DNA of 64,000 bases from Methylobacterium sp. NMS14P (GCF_028583545.1 NZ_CP087106.1:682001-746000); one strand, 5' to 3'; positions 29,197 to 40,036 are shown, numbered from the stretch's first letter. Numbers and translations: made by a program. Notes: generated from the sequence alone by a model not told the origin.

Positions 29197-30728
29197 CCGT
29201 TCAGGCCCCTGGAGCGCATGATCGCGCGCATGATCGCTTCCTGGCTGGCCTCGGCGCGGTCGAACTCGGCCACGAAGCGCCCCTCGTTCATCACGTAGAT
29301 GCGGTCGCAGAGGCCGAGCAGTTCCGGCATCTCCGAGGAGATCATGAGGACGCCGCGGCCGTCCTCGGCCAGTTCGTTGATGATGCTGTAGATCTCGTAC
29401 TTCGCGCCGACATCGATGCCGCGGGTCGGCTCGTCGAGGATCAGCACCCTGGGCCGGGTGAACAGCCACTTGCTCAGCACGACCTTCTGCTGATTGCCGC
29501 CCGACAGGTTCACGGTCTGCTGCGTCACCCCGGAGGAGCGGATGCGCATCTTGGTGCGGTAGCCGGTCGCGACTCGGTGCTCGGCCGCCTCGTCGATCAC
29601 CGCGGCGGTGGAGATTCCGGGCAGGTTCGCCAGGGTCGTGTTCCGGGCGAGGTCCTCGCCGAGCACGAGCCCGAGCTGCTTGCGGTCCTCGGTGACGTAG
29701 GCGAGGCCGGCCGCGATCGCCCGGTCGATCGTCGAGACGTCGACCTCGACACCGTCGATCCGGACGGTGCCCCGGATGTCCTGGCCGTAGGACCGGCCGA
29801 AGAGGCTCATGGCGAGCTCGGTCCGGCCAGAGCCCATCAGGCCCGCGATCCCGACGATCTCGCCCCGGCGCAGGCTGAGGCCGACGTCGCGCACCATCGC
29901 CCGGTCGGCGTGGATGGGGTGATGGACCGTCCAGTCCCGCACCTCCATCAGCACGGCGCCGATCCGCGGCGCGCGGACCGGGTAGCGGTTCTCGAGCGTG
30001 CGGCCGACCATCGCGCGGATGATGCGGTCCTCGTCAATCGCGCCGCCGCGGCAGTCGAGGGTCTCGACGGTGGTGCCGTCGCGCAGGACCGTGATCCGGT
30101 CGGCCACCCTGGCGATCTCGTTGAGCTTGTGGGAGATCAGGATCGACGCGATGCCCTGCGCCTTGAAGCGCAGCAGCAGCTGCAGCAGGGCCTCGCTGTC
30201 CGTCTCGCTCAACGACGCGGTCGGCTCGTCGAGGATCAGCAGCTTGACCTCCTTGGAGAGCGCCTTGGCGATCTCCACGAGCTGCTGCTGGCCGACGCCG
30301 AGATGCGTGACGAGGGTGTCGGGGTTCTCGTCGAGCCCCACCGTCGCCATCAGCGCGCGGGCGCGGGCGTGGACACGGTCCCGGTCGATGATCCCGAACC
30401 GGGCCGGCTCGTTGCCGAGGAAGATGTTCTCGGCGATCGACAGGTATGGCACCAGGGCGAGCTCCTGGTGAATGATCACGATGCCGAGGCGCTCGCTGTC
30501 CGTGATGTCCCGGAAGTGGCCCGGCCGCCCTTCGTAGGTGATGTCGCCCGTGTAGGACCCGTGCGGATAAACGCCGCTCAGCACCTTCATCAGCGTCGAT
30601 TTCCCCGCGCCGTTCTCGCCGACCAGGGCGAGGATCTCGGCGGGCTCGACGGTGAGATTCACGTCGGCGAGGGCCTTCACGCCGGGGAAGGTCTTGGAGA
30701 TTTCCCGCATTTCGAGAACCGGCTTCAT
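29193..30728 (-). CDS. gguA: Multiple-sugar ABC transporter, duplicated ATPase
   Basis: 511 residues with two ABC cassettes, the usual monosaccharide importer layout. First cassette: Walker [17 protein letters not shown] near residue 36, signature [13 protein letters not shown], Walker [12 protein letters not shown]. Second: [16 protein letters not shown] (a degenerate P-loop as is common), [15 protein letters not shown] and [17 protein letters not shown]. Energises sugar uptake. The start at 30728 ([16 protein letters not shown]) is the conserved one; the longer reading to 30833 is not. Lies between chvE (101 bp upstream) and gguB. Confidence 0.94.
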   Translation of the reverse strand: MKPVLEMREISKTFPGVKALADVNLTVEPAEILALVGENGAGKSTLMKVLSGVYPHGSYTGDITYEGRPGHFRDITDSERLGIVIIHQELALVPYLSIAENIFLGNEPARFGIIDRDRVHARARALMATVGLDENPDTLVTHLGVGQQQLVEIAKALSKEVKLLILDEPTASLSETDSEALLQLLLRFKAQGIASILISHKLNEIARVADRITVLRDGTTVETLDCRGGAIDEDRIIRAMVGRTLENRYPVRAPRIGAVLMEVRDWTVHHPIHADRAMVRDVGLSLRRGEIVGIAGLMGSGRTELAMSLFGRSYGQDIRGTVRIDGVEVDVSTIDRAIAAGLAYVTEDRKQLGLVLGEDLARNTTLANLPGISTAAVIDEAAEHRVATGYRTKMRIRSSGVTQQTVNLSGGNQQKVVLSKWLFTRPRVLILDEPTRGIDVGAKYEIYSIINELAEDGRGVLMISSEMPELLGLCDRIYVMNEGRFVAEFDRAEASQEAIMRAIMRSRGLNG

Positions 30729-30829
30729 GCGGCGCCTACCAGCTCGGACTGCACGTTCGGCCCGCGCGATAGCCGTCGCGGCGCGGGGACGGGATCGGGT
30801 GGAGCCGCCGGGCTCCGTCCCGGCTTCGA

Positions 30830-31903
30830 TCACTTGAGCTGGTCGAGCGTGTAGTATCCAGTGTCGACCAGGGCAGGCTTCCAGTTGGCCTTGGTGACGA
30901 TCACCGGCGTGAGCAGGTAAGAGGGGACGATCTTCTTGCCGTTGTCGTAGGTCTTCACATCGTTGACCTCGGGCTGCCGGCCGGCCTCGATGGCGTCGAT
31001 CATCGCCACCGTCACCTTGGCCAGCTCCCGGGTGTCCTTGAAGACGGTCGCCGTCTGCTCTCCGGCGATGATCGACTTGACGGATTGCAGCTCGGCGTCC
31101 TGGCCGCTGATCACCGGCAGCCGCACGCCGCCCGAGCCGTAGCCCACGCTCTTCACCGACGAGAGGATTGCCGTCGAGATGCCGTCGTACGGCGAGAGCA
31201 CGGCGTCGAGGTGGGCGTTGCCGTAATAGGCCGAGAGCAGGTTATCCATCCGGGCCTGGGCGGTCGCGGCGTCCCAGCGCAGGGTGGAGACCTTGTCCAT
31301 GCCGAACTGGCCCGAGCGCACCACGAGCTTCCTCGCGTCGATGTAGGGCTTCAGCACCGACAGGGCGCCGTCGTAGAAAAAGTATGCGTTATTGTCGTCG
31401 GGCGAACCGCCGAACAGCTCGATGTTGAAGGGGCCCTTGCCGTCCTTCAGGCCGAGGGCGTCGACGATGGATGTCGCCTGCTGAACACCGACCTTGTAGT
31501 TGTCGAAGGTGGCGTAGTAATCGACGTTCGGCGTCCCCCGAATGAGCCGGTCGTAGGCGATGACCCTGACGCCGCGCTCGCTCGCCTTCGAGAGAACATC
31601 GCTGAGGGTCGTGCCGTCGATGGAGGCGATCACCAGGATCTTCACGCCGGTGGTGAGCATGTTCTCGATCTGGGCGAGCTGGGTCGGGATGTCGTCGTCC
31701 GCGTATTGCAGGTCCGGCTTGTAGCCCTTGGCCTTGAGAAGCCTGACGATGTTGTTGCCGTCGTCGATCCAGCGCTGCGACGACTTGGTCGGCATGGCGA
31801 CCCCGATCGGATCCCCACCGGCCGCCTGCGCCGATGTCGTGGCGGACGCGCCGAAGAGCGACAGACCCAGGATGTATGTGAGAACCGTCTGCTTGGCGAA
31901 CAT
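30830..31903 (-). CDS. chvE: Multiple-sugar-binding periplasmic protein (ChvE-like)
   Basis: 357 residues from the ATG at 31903 preceded by AGGGGGGATT. Signal peptide cleaved near AQAAG. The mature protein is a type I periplasmic binding protein: [19 protein letters not shown] at its start, then [20 protein letters not shown] and [20 protein letters not shown], which match ChvE/xylose-type receptors. In Agrobacterium ChvE also signals sugars to a VirA-like sensor, but no such partner is here. First gene of chvE-gguA-gguB; the usual regulator gbpR is not adjacent. Confidence 0.94.
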   Translation of the reverse strand: MFAKQTVLTYILGLSLFGASATTSAQAAGGDPIGVAMPTKSSQRWIDDGNNIVRLLKAKGYKPDLQYADDDIPTQLAQIENMLTTGVKILVIASIDGTTLSDVLSKASERGVRVIAYDRLIRGTPNVDYYATFDNYKVGVQQATSIVDALGLKDGKGPFNIELFGGSPDDNNAYFFYDGALSVLKPYIDARKLVVRSGQFGMDKVSTLRWDAATAQARMDNLLSAYYGNAHLDAVLSPYDGISTAILSSVKSVGYGSGGVRLPVISGQDAELQSVKSIIAGEQTATVFKDTRELAKVTVAMIDAIEAGRQPEVNDVKTYDNGKKIVPSYLLTPVIVTKANWKPALVDTGYYTLDQLK

Positions 31904-32448
31904 AATCCCCCCTATCCATTCACAGCCAGACTTCGACTTAAATTGGAGCGAGTCCGTGCGTCTGTGATTGTCGTATGATTGTTTTTATATTTGAGAACTG
32001 ATCCTCGACTGGCCGAATCTGTGGCCGATCCCCATCCACTGCCCGCCCGTCGATTCCTGCGGGAACCGATCCGACAAACTTGGCCGAGTCGGCGGGCGGC
32101 GGCGCGATTCAGGCGCCGCCGGCAGCCGCTTCGAGGGCCGAGTCCGCACCCCGCTAAGCTCGGGCGCTTGATTTGTATGAGTTATATACCGGGCCGTCAA
32201 TCGGCTGGCGCGGGGCGCTGTCGCGAAGCGCGGCCTCGGGCGCGAGTGGAGCGCGCCGCGGATTCAGGCCCGGGTTCGATCGCCTGTTGGTGCGATGGAG
32301 TCGCGTCCGCCGCGGCGCGCGGCTGTCCGATCGGCGCGGCGGCGATGACCTTTCCGCTCGATCGCATCGGGGCAGGCCGGATCGCGTGTCCGCACCGCCG
32401 GGCCCGTTCAGCGCGGCGTCGCCGCGCGGGCCCGGAGACCGGGGCGGT
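31904..32448. other. 545-bp non-coding gap upstream of chvE
   Basis: No convincing gene on either strand. The first ~100 bp are markedly AT-richer than the surroundings and probably hold the chvE promoter; the rest is GC-rich with only low-complexity open frames. An ATG-less reading from 31979 to 32545 runs antisense into the SDR gene and looks like noise. Confidence 0.55.
31965..31982. promoter_or_regulatory. Direct repeat in chvE upstream region
   Basis: TGATTGT occurs at 31965-31971 and 31976-31982, exactly 11 bp apart, one helical turn, about 60-80 bp upstream of the chvE start. This spacing suits a dimeric or side-by-side regulator. No cognate regulator gene is adjacent, so the assignment is speculative. 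Confidence 0.35.
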
Positions 32449-33198
32449 TCAGCCGCGGCCGACGAACGGCATCTTGGTGGCCATGATGGTCATGAACTGC
32501 ACGTTGGCCTCCAGCGGCAGGCTCGCCATGGAGAGCACGGCCTGACCGACATGGTCCGGATCCATCACCGCCTCGGCCCGCAGGGACCCGTCGGCCTGCG
32601 GCACGCCGGCCTTCATCTTCCCGCCCATGGGCGTGTCGGCGTTGCCGATGTCGATCTGGCCGCAGGCGATGTCGTAGGCCCGCCCGTCGAGGGAGGTCGC
32701 CCTGGTCAGCCCGGTCACGGCGTGCTTGGTCGCCGTGTAGGCGATGGAGTTCGGGCGGGGCGCGTGGGCCGAGATCGAGCCGTTGTTGATGATCCGGCCG
32801 CCGCGGGGATCCTGGTCGCGCATGATCCGGAAGGCGTGCTGCGTGCACAGGAACAGGGCCGTCAGGTTGGTATCGACCACCTGCCGCCAGGTCTCGAGGG
32901 GCAGGTCCTCCAGGGGGACCGCCGGAGCGCCGATCCCGGCATTGTTGAACAGCAGGTCGAGCCGGCCGAACTCCGCCTTCGTGCGCGCGAACAGGGCGGC
33001 GATCGAGTCGGGATCGGTCACGTCGGTGGGGACCGCCAGGGCCCCGTGACCGATCTGCGCCGCGACCTCGTCGAGGGGGGCCTGACGCCGCCCCGAGAGG
33101 ACGACGCGCCATCCGGCGTCGGCGAGCGCCAGGGCGGCGGCCTTGCCGACACCCGTCCCGGCCCCGGTCACGATCGCGATCCGCTCAAGCCCCGACAT
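32449..33198 (-). CDS. SDR family oxidoreductase
   Basis: 249 residues from the ATG at 33198, which follows GGGAGGAACGC, a strong ribosome site that decides against the reading from 33225. Classical short-chain dehydrogenase: cofactor loop [23 protein letters not shown], the catalytic YTATKHA (Tyr-x3-Lys) with Ser upstream in NNGSISAH. The Arg in the VVLSGRR stretch suggests NADP(H) preference. Substrate unknown. Divergent from the cNMP-patatin gene. Confidence 0.9.
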   Translation of the reverse strand: MSGLERIAIVTGAGTGVGKAAALALADAGWRVVLSGRRQAPLDEVAAQIGHGALAVPTDVTDPDSIAALFARTKAEFGRLDLLFNNAGIGAPAVPLEDLPLETWRQVVDTNLTALFLCTQHAFRIMRDQDPRGGRIINNGSISAHAPRPNSIAYTATKHAVTGLTRATSLDGRAYDIACGQIDIGNADTPMGGKMKAGVPQADGSLRAEAVMDPDHVGQAVLSMASLPLEANVQFMTIMATKMPFVGRG

Positions 33199-33408
33199 GC
33201 GTTCCTCCCGGTTCCGGTGTTGCACCGCCTGTAGCGGATGGCCGCCGCCGCGCGAAGGCGTCGGCGTTTCAGATGCGGGCCGCGGTCACGGGGCGTACCG
33301 GCGGCCGCCATGCGCTATGGTGGTTCAAAGACACGGGGACGGGAACGGAACGATGGGGCAGGGTTCGTCGGCAGGCCTGCGCGGGACGATCGACGCGGCG
33401 GTTCCGGC

Positions 33409-35142
33409 GTGAGCGCACCCGAGATCCCGTTCCTCGCCGGGCTCGACGCGCCGGCGGTCGCGGCCGTGCGGGCCCGGATGGTGCCGGTGGCGGTGCCGGG
33501 CGGCCGGACCCTGTTCGAGCAGGGCGAGACCGGGGACGCGCTGTACACGCTGGTCTCCGGCGCGGTCGGCGTCTCGGCCCGCGACCATGCCGGGCGGCCG
33601 ACCCGGATCGCGCGCCTGCGGCCGCCCGAGACCTTCGGCGAGATGGCCCTGCTGTCGGACGCCCCGCGGGCGGCGACCGTCATGGCGCTGCGCGATTCGC
33701 ACCTCCTGCAACTCACCCGCGACGCCTTCGAGGCGGTGATTGCCGAGCACCCGCACACGCTCCTCTACTTCGCCCGGATGCTCGCCGACCGCCTGCGGGC
33801 GATCTACGACGGCCACTCGGTCCACCACGCGCCGCGGATCTTCACGATCCTGGCCGTGACCGAGGGGCCCGATCCGGCGCGGGTGGCGCGGCAGCTCGCC
33901 TCCGCCTTCGACGCCCTGCTGCCCGGAAAGACCGGCTGCCTCACCGACTGGCCGGAGGGCGCCGACGAGGCGTGGTTCCAGGCCTTCGAGGGCGACCACG
34001 CGCGCACGATCTTCGCGGCGCACGACATCGACTGCCCCTGGTGCCGGCAGAGCCAGCGGCGGGGCGACCACGTCCTGCTCCTGGCCGAGCCCGGCGCGCC
34101 GCCGCGGCCGGGCGCGACCGCCTATCTCGACCGGGTGCGCTCCGACTGGATCCGCATGGATCTCGTCGTGCGCCAGGATCCCGCGGCCCGGCGCCCGAAG
34201 GCCCTCCATCCGGAGGTCGCCGCGCTGCCCGCGGCGCTGCGCATCCAGGTCCGGGACGGCGAGCGGGGGGACCTGCATCGCCTCGCGCGGCTCGCCAGCG
34301 GGTCGGCGCGCGGCCTCGTCCTCGGCGGCGGGGGCGCGCGGGGGCTCGCCCATCTCGGGGTGCTCAAGGCCCTCGACGAGGTCTCCTGCGCGCCCGACTT
34401 CGTGGGCGGCACCAGCATGGGGGCGATCATCGCGGCGAGCCTCGCCATGGGCTGGAGCGTCGCGGAGATCCAGGCCCAGATCGAGGCGTTCTTCGCCACC
34501 AGCAACCCGATCAACGACTACACGCTGCCGTTGCACGCGCTAACCCGCGGCGCCAAGGTCGATGCCGGCCTCGCCGCGCGCTACGGCGGCGTCCGCATCG
34601 AGGATCTCTGGCTGCCGTTCTTCTGCGTCTCGTCCAACCTGACGACGGGCGACACCATGGTGCACCGCTCGGGCGACCTGCCGAAGGCCCTGCGCGCCAG
34701 CATCGCGATCCCCGGCCTCCTGCCGCCGGTGCTCTGCGACGAGGGCGTGCTGGTCGACGGCGGCATGATGAACAACCTCCCAGCCGACGTCGCCGCCGGG
34801 CTGGAGCGCGGCCCGGTCCTGGCCGTCGATGTCGGGACCGACCGGGCATTCCAGGACATGCCGCGGCGCGGCTGGAGCGGCCGGCTCATGCGCAAGCTGA
34901 TCGGCTCGCCGCTGGCGATGCCGGGACTGGCACCGCTGCTGCTGCGCGCCGCCACCGTGTCGAGCGACGCGCAGAGCCTGATGGCGGCGGCCCACGCGAC
35001 CGCCGTGCTCAAGCCGCAGCTCTCCGGCATCGACCTGCGGGCGTGGTCGCGCTTCCGGGAATCGGCGGAGCTCGGCTACCGGGAAACCCGCGCGGGCATC
35101 GCGACCGGCACCCTCGCGCGCTGGCTGGACCCGGTGCGCTGA
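33409..35142 (+). CDS. Cyclic-nucleotide-domain patatin-like phospholipase (NTE-type)
   Basis: 577 residues from a GTG at 33409. Residues ~10-125 are a cNMP-binding domain (FEQGETGDALYTLVSGAVGV, TFGEMALLSDAPRAATVMAL). A middle region of about 150 residues follows. The C-terminal patatin domain starts at LVLGGGGARGLAHLGVLKAL; the catalytic Ser is in GGTSMGAIIAAS and the Asp in VDGGMMNNLPADV. This matches bacterial relatives of neuropathy target esterase/RssA-type lipases. Predicted lysophospholipase controlled by cyclic nucleotide or localisation. Ribosome site weak; start uncertain by some residues. Confidence 0.9.
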   Translation: MSAPEIPFLAGLDAPAVAAVRARMVPVAVPGGRTLFEQGETGDALYTLVSGAVGVSARDHAGRPTRIARLRPPETFGEMALLSDAPRAATVMALRDSHLLQLTRDAFEAVIAEHPHTLLYFARMLADRLRAIYDGHSVHHAPRIFTILAVTEGPDPARVARQLASAFDALLPGKTGCLTDWPEGADEAWFQAFEGDHARTIFAAHDIDCPWCRQSQRRGDHVLLLAEPGAPPRPGATAYLDRVRSDWIRMDLVVRQDPAARRPKALHPEVAALPAALRIQVRDGERGDLHRLARLASGSARGLVLGGGGARGLAHLGVLKALDEVSCAPDFVGGTSMGAIIAASLAMGWSVAEIQAQIEAFFATSNPINDYTLPLHALTRGAKVDAGLAARYGGVRIEDLWLPFFCVSSNLTTGDTMVHRSGDLPKALRASIAIPGLLPPVLCDEGVLVDGGMMNNLPADVAAGLERGPVLAVDVGTDRAFQDMPRRGWSGRLMRKLIGSPLAMPGLAPLLLRAATVSSDAQSLMAAAHATAVLKPQLSGIDLRAWSRFRESAELGYRETRAGIATGTLARWLDPVR

Positions 35143-35243
35143 GATGTCCGCGTGCGGGGGCGCACGCGCGGCGCCCGTGGCCCTGTAACCCGGGGCGTCC
35201 GGCAACGATCTCCGCTGCAAGACGTCGTTCGGAGACCGGAGCC

Positions 35244-35447
35244 ATGACCCACCTTGCCACGCCCCTGACCGGCACCGTGCGCGGTTCCGCGCGGGCTCAA
35301 CGGACCGCGGCGGACCATTCCGCACCGCAATCCCTCCTGCAGGGCGCCGCCTTCGTGCTGCTGTGCCTCTGGACGCGGACCGCGCCGGAACGCCTGCGCG
35401 ACCAGCTCGCCCCGGAAGCCGGCGACGGCGCCACGCTCGGCTTCTGA
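35244..35447 (+). CDS. Hypothetical small protein (67 aa)
   Basis: ATG at 35244 preceded by GGAGACCGGAGCC. The product MTHLATPLTGTVRGSARAQR... has one short hydrophobic segment (LLQGAAFVLLCLWT, residues ~31-44) and ends with a polar, acidic tail. No family recognised. It sits between the patatin and alpha/beta hydrolase genes on the same strand, and codon composition is ordinary for the window. Confidence 0.6.
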   Translation: MTHLATPLTGTVRGSARAQRTAADHSAPQSLLQGAAFVLLCLWTRTAPERLRDQLAPEAGDGATLGF

Positions 35448-35497
35448 GCGGATCGGACCGGCGGGCGCGCGCGTTCCCGCCGCGGGGGAAGCCGGGC

Positions 35498-36373
35498 ATG
35501 ACGGAGCGCGCGAGGATGACCGTCGCGGGAGTAAGGTTTCGCCGGATCGCCCTGCCGGAGGTCGGTCTGCACGTGGCCGAGGCGGGCCCCGAGACGGGTC
35601 CGCCGACCATCCTGCTGCACGGCTTCCCGGAATCCTGGTACGGCTGGCGCCACCAGATCTGGGCCCTCGCCGAGGTGGGGCTGCGGATCATCGCGCCGGA
35701 CCAGCGCGGTTACGGCCTCAGCGACAAGCCGGCGGGGATCGCCGCCTACCACCTGGACCGGCTGGCCGGCGACGTCCTCGCGCTGGCCGACGCCTACGAC
35801 GCTCCGACGGTGCGGCTGGTCGGCCACGACTGGGGCGGTCTCGTCGCCTGGTGGGTGGCGAGCCGCTACCCCGAGCGGATCGACCGGCTGGCGATCCTCA
35901 ACGCGCCGCATCCGGCCGTCGTCGGCGCCTACATGCGGCACCATCCGGGCCAGTGGCTGCGCAGCACCTACGTGGCCCTCTTCCAGCTACCGCGCCTGCC
36001 CGAGCGGCTGCTCACGGCGGATCGCGGCCGGGCCCTGCGGCGCGCGCTGACGACCTCCAGCCGCCCGGGCGCCTTCGCGGAGGCCGATCTCGACCATTAC
36101 GTCGCGGCGTGGCTCCAGCCCGGCGCGATGACCGGCATGCTGAACTGGTACCGGGCCCTGGTGCAGCTGCCCCGGGCGCGGCCGCCGCGGGTGCGCGTGC
36201 CGGTGCTGATCCTCTGGGGGCGGCGGGACACCGCGCTGCAACCCGGCTTGGCGGAGGCGAGCCTCGCGTTCTGCGACGCCGGCCGGATCCGCTGGTACGA
36301 GGAGGCCAGCCACTGGCTCACCCACGAGGAACCCGAGGCGGTCAACGCCGAGCTCCGCGAGTTCCTGCGCTGA
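35498..36373 (+). CDS. Alpha/beta hydrolase (epoxide hydrolase-like)
   Basis: 291 residues from the ATG at 35498, preceded by GGGGGAAGCCGGGC. Alpha/beta fold motifs: oxyanion loop LLHGFPESWYGWRHQ (residues ~36-50), nucleophile elbow GHDWGGLVAWW with Asp as nucleophile, which places it with epoxide hydrolases and haloalkane dehalogenases rather than serine esterases, and catalytic His in ASHWLTHEEP near the C-terminus. Cytosolic; substrate unknown. Confidence 0.9.
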   Translation: MTERARMTVAGVRFRRIALPEVGLHVAEAGPETGPPTILLHGFPESWYGWRHQIWALAEVGLRIIAPDQRGYGLSDKPAGIAAYHLDRLAGDVLALADAYDAPTVRLVGHDWGGLVAWWVASRYPERIDRLAILNAPHPAVVGAYMRHHPGQWLRSTYVALFQLPRLPERLLTADRGRALRRALTTSSRPGAFAEADLDHYVAAWLQPGAMTGMLNWYRALVQLPRARPPRVRVPVLILWGRRDTALQPGLAEASLAFCDAGRIRWYEEASHWLTHEEPEAVNAELREFLR

Positions 36374-36623
36374 GCCGCCGAGCGCCCGCGGTTTCAGGCC
36401 GGCCACCGAGCCCGCTCTACGCGGACAAGTTGCAGAAAGGAATTCAAGACACAGATCGGCTCCGACAGTCTCGACGTCGGGTCTGCCCGGCACGCGCGGG
36501 GCGCATCGCTAATCCACGCGTCTTCCGAGAGCTCGGTAATATTTTTCACTCTCACATCCGGAACATCACGAGCGTCAGTTTCTTACGTGGTGGCTCATAA
36601 ATGCTGATCGGAGCTGTTCCACG

Positions 36624-36932
36624 ATGTCTTTTCGTACTCTTCTGACCGCCGGCGTGGTCTTCGGCGGCCTGCTTGCCGGCACCGCCGCGTCGCAGGCCGC
36701 CCCGGCGATGCCGCAATCCGGCCTGACCGGATCCGACATGGTCGAGAACGTGGTGATGCACCGCCACCACCGCATGCATCATCACCGGATGCATCGCCAC
36801 CACACCACCCGTCACGAGCGGCGCATGCGGCGCATGAACACGATGCGCCACGGCAACCCCAACGCGAAGAACCCCGCGTTGCGCGGCTACCAGCAGAACC
36901 TAGGTGGCACCACGAACGGCCCGCGCTACTGA
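36624..36932 (+). CDS. Secreted His/Met-rich small protein
   Basis: 102 residues, ATG at 36624 with GGAG upstream. Signal peptide MSFRTLLTAGVVFGGLLAGT with cleavage near SQA. The mature chain has a dense cluster of His, Met and Arg (MHRHHRMHHHRMHRHH), eleven His within about 32 residues, then a Gly/Asn-rich tail. The composition suggests metal (copper or nickel) binding in the periplasm, but I know no named family and infer only from composition. The 250 bp upstream is AT-richer and probably holds its promoter. Confidence 0.75.
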   Translation: MSFRTLLTAGVVFGGLLAGTAASQAAPAMPQSGLTGSDMVENVVMHRHHRMHHHRMHRHHTTRHERRMRRMNTMRHGNPNAKNPALRGYQQNLGGTTNGPRY

Positions 36933-37075
36933 GGTCGGCCACGCCCCGGCCCGCGCGGCGACGCGCCGGGTCGAGGCTCGCCCTCCGGCACCGTATCCAC
37001 CGCCGATGCGCCTTCTCCCCAGGCGCGTCGGTTCGCGCGGCCTGATTCGCCCGCATGGCTCTGCTAAGAGGCGGC

Positions 37076-39793
37076 ATGGCCCGAACCGCCGTCCGCCCCG
37101 CCACCGACACGACGCTCCCGCCCGGCCTGGACCCGGCCGGCGCGACGCCGATGATGGCGCAGTACATCGAGATCAAGGCCGCCAATCCGGATTGCCTCCT
37201 GTTCTACCGGATGGGCGACTTCTACGAGCTGTTCTTCGAGGACGCGGAGATCGCGTCCCGCGCGCTCGGCATCGTGCTGACGAAGCGCGGCAAGCACGCG
37301 GGCAGCGAGATCCCGATGTGCGGCGTGCCGGTCGAGCGGTCCGACGACTACCTCAACCGCCTCATCGCCCTCGGCCATCGGGTGGCCGTGTGCGAGCAGA
37401 CCGAGGATCCGGCCGAGGCCAAGAAGCGCGGGCCGAAATCCGTGGTCCGCCGCGAGGTCGTGCGGCTCGTCACCCCCGGCACGATCACCGAAGACCGGCT
37501 CCTCGACCCGGCCCGCGCCAACCTCCTCCTCGCCATCGGACGCCGGAAGACCGGGGAGGGGGCGGTCGCCTACGGCCTCGCCGCGGTGGACATCTCCACC
37601 GGCCGCTTCTCCCTGAGCGAGGTCGCGGGCGGCGACCTGTCCGGCGCCATCGCCCGGCACGACCCGCGGGAGATCGTCCTGTCGGAGGCGATCCACGCCG
37701 ATCCGGCGCTCGCGCGGATCTGGCAGGACAGCCGCGCCGCCGTCGTGCCGCTGGCGCAGGCCGAGCTCGAGCCCGCCGCCGCCGAGCGGCGCCTGCGCGA
37801 GCAGTACGGTGTCTCGACCCTGGACGGGTTCGGCCAGTTCACCCGGGCCGAGATCGCGGCGGCCGGCGCGGCGCTGCTCTACATCGCCCGCACGCAGCTC
37901 GCGGCCCGTCCGCCCCTGGCCGTTCCGACCCGCGAGGATGGCGGCGCGACCCTGGCGATCGACGCGGCGACGCGGGCCAACCTCGAACTGACTCGCACCC
38001 TGTCGGGGGAGCGCGCCGGGAGCCTCCTCGCCACGATCGACCGGACCGTGACGGCGAACGGGGCGCGGCTGCTCGCCGAGCAGCTCGCGGGCCCGCTCAC
38101 CCACCTCGACGCCATCGCCCGGCGGCACGCGGCGGTGGCGTATCTGGTGGACGACGCGCGCCTGCGCGGCGGCCTGCGCGACGCCCTGGCCCGGGCCCCC
38201 GACCTCGCGCGGGCGCTCTCGCGGACCGGACTCGGCCGTGCGGGTCCGCGCGACCTCGCGGCCATCCGCGAAGGCCTCGCGGTGGCGGCGGATCTCGGCG
38301 CCCGCCTCGCCGGCGTTCCCGGCCTCCCGGTGGATCTCGCCCGGCTGGCCGAGCACCTGGCCGAGGCCGACCCGGAGCTGATCGCGACCCTGGCGGTGGC
38401 GCTGGCCGACGAGCTGCCCCTGAGCCGGCGCGACGGCGGCTTCGTGCGCGCGGGCTACCACCCGGAGATCGACGAGGCGCGGACCCTCGGCCAGGATTCC
38501 CGCAAGGTGATCGCGGCCCTGCAGGCGCGCTACGCCGAGCAGACCGGCTGCCGGACTCTGCGGATCAAGCACAACAACCTGCTGGGCTATTTCATCGAGG
38601 TCCCGCAATCCGTCGGCGAGGCCTGCCTGAAGGGGCTCCAGAGCGAGTTCGTCCACCGCCAGACCATGGTGGACGCGATGCGCTTCACCAGCGTCGAGCT
38701 GGGCGAGCTGGAGTCGAAGATCTCGGGTGCCTCCGACCGGGCACTGGCCCTGGAAGCCGCCGTCTTCGACGACCTCGCGGCCCGCGTGCTCGCCCAGGCC
38801 GAGCCCATCGCCGAGGTGGCCGAGGCGCTGGCCGGGCTCGACGTGGCGGCGAGCCACGCGGAGCTCGCGGTCGAACTCGACTGGCGGCGTCCCGTGGTCG
38901 ACGAGTCCCTCAGCTTCGTCGTGGTCGGCGGCCGCCACCCGGTGGTCGAGGCGGCCCTGCGCCGGGCCGGCGAGCCGTTCATCGCCAACGATTGCGACCT
39001 GTCCGGCGATACGCGCGGCCGGATCCGCCTGATCACCGGCCCCAACATGGGCGGCAAATCGACCTTCCTGCGCCAGAACGCGCTGATCGCGGTGCTCGCC
39101 CAGATGGGCGCGTTCGTCCCGGCCGCGGAGGCGCGGATCGGCCGGGTCGACCGGCTGTTCTCCCGCGTCGGCGCCGCCGACGACCTCGCCCGGGGACAGT
39201 CGACCTTCATGGTCGAGATGGTCGAGACGGCGGCGATCCTCAATCAGGCGACCCGGCGCTCCCTGGTGATCCTGGACGAGATCGGCCGCGGCACCGCGAC
39301 CTTCGACGGCCTGTCGATCGCCTGGGCCTGCCTGGAGCACCTCCACGAGGTGAATGCCTGCCGGGCGCTCTTCGCCACGCACTTCCACGAGCTGACCGCC
39401 CTCGGCGACCGGCTGGCACGGCTCGAGAACGCGACCCTGAAGGTGGCCGAGCACCGGGACGGCGTCGTGTTCCTGCACGAGGTCGTGCCGGGGGTCGCCG
39501 AGCGCAGCTACGGGCTGCAGGTGGCACGGCTCGCCGGCCTGCCCGCCGGGGTCGTGACCCGGGCCGGGGCGATCCTCAAGAGCCTGGAGAAGGCCGAGCG
39601 CGGCCGCCCGGCCCGTGCCAGGATCGACGACCTGCCGCTCTTCGCAGCCCTTGCTCCCCCGCCACCGCCGGAGCCGCCGCCGGAGGATCCGCTGGGCGCG
39701 CTGCTCGACGCCATCGACCCGGACGCGCTGACCCCGCGGGAGGCGCTGGACGCGCTCTACCGGCTGAAGCGCGAGCGGGCGGGGCGGGGGTGA
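37076..39793 (+). CDS. mutS: DNA mismatch repair protein MutS
   Basis: 905 residues from the ATG at 37076, which follows AAGAGGCGGC; a second ATG at 37055 would add seven residues. The mismatch-recognition Phe-x-Glu is in [14 protein letters not shown] near residues 46-59. The ATPase carries [15 protein letters not shown] (Walker A, ~656-670), the [14 protein letters not shown] segment, and [18 protein letters not shown] (Walker B). Recognises mispairs and recruits MutL. Monocistronic, followed by inverted palindromic repeats. Confidence 0.96.
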   Translation: MARTAVRPATDTTLPPGLDPAGATPMMAQYIEIKAANPDCLLFYRMGDFYELFFEDAEIASRALGIVLTKRGKHAGSEIPMCGVPVERSDDYLNRLIALGHRVAVCEQTEDPAEAKKRGPKSVVRREVVRLVTPGTITEDRLLDPARANLLLAIGRRKTGEGAVAYGLAAVDISTGRFSLSEVAGGDLSGAIARHDPREIVLSEAIHADPALARIWQDSRAAVVPLAQAELEPAAAERRLREQYGVSTLDGFGQFTRAEIAAAGAALLYIARTQLAARPPLAVPTREDGGATLAIDAATRANLELTRTLSGERAGSLLATIDRTVTANGARLLAEQLAGPLTHLDAIARRHAAVAYLVDDARLRGGLRDALARAPDLARALSRTGLGRAGPRDLAAIREGLAVAADLGARLAGVPGLPVDLARLAEHLAEADPELIATLAVALADELPLSRRDGGFVRAGYHPEIDEARTLGQDSRKVIAALQARYAEQTGCRTLRIKHNNLLGYFIEVPQSVGEACLKGLQSEFVHRQTMVDAMRFTSVELGELESKISGASDRALALEAAVFDDLAARVLAQAEPIAEVAEALAGLDVAASHAELAVELDWRRPVVDESLSFVVVGGRHPVVEAALRRAGEPFIANDCDLSGDTRGRIRLITGPNMGGKSTFLRQNALIAVLAQMGAFVPAAEARIGRVDRLFSRVGAADDLARGQSTFMVEMVETAAILNQATRRSLVILDEIGRGTATFDGLSIAWACLEHLHEVNACRALFATHFHELTALGDRLARLENATLKVAEHRDGVVFLHEVVPGVAERSYGLQVARLAGLPAGVVTRAGAILKSLEKAERGRPARARIDDLPLFAALAPPPPPEPPPEDPLGALLDAIDPDALTPREALDALYRLKRERAGRG

Positions 39794-39897
39794 GGCTCGG
39801 ATTTCGGGGGCTCGGACTCCGCCGCGTCTCGCGCGCTCTGGAGGCGACGGGCTCTACCGGTTTCAGGCAGGCAGGTGATGGCGCAGCGCGACAGGCT

Positions 39898-39931
39898 CCC
39901 TCTCCCGTGCGGGAGAGGGTTGGGGTGAGGG
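39898..39931 (+). repeat. Intergenic palindromic repeat, copy 1
   Basis: CCCTCTCCCG-TGC-GGGAGAGGG hairpin followed by TTGGGGTGAGGG. The same unit recurs in opposite orientation at 40001. This is the GC-rich repeat type scattered between genes in many alphaproteobacterial genomes. Confidence 0.7.
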
Positions 39932-40000
39932 ACGAGAACGCTCTGAATAGGGCACGCCATCGACGCACGTTCACGGCGTGCCGCGTCCGGACAGATCCGC

Positions 40001-40036
40001 CCCCTCACCCTGTCCCTCTCCCGCGCGGGAGAGGGG
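40001..40036 (-). repeat. Intergenic palindromic repeat, copy 2 (inverted)
   Basis: CCCCTCACCCTG then CCCTCTCCC-GCGC-GGGAGAGGG: the reverse complement of copy 1 with two differences outside the hairpin. The pair is separated by about 70 bp and could fold on itself as a larger cruciform. Confidence 0.7.

Noticed and set aside
33354..33412. Short leader peptide before the cNMP-patatin gene (ATG at 33354, 19 codons)
   Set aside because: Its stop overlaps the GTG start (GTGA), which is suggestive, but there is no strong ribosome site and no attenuator-like structure, so it is likely chance.
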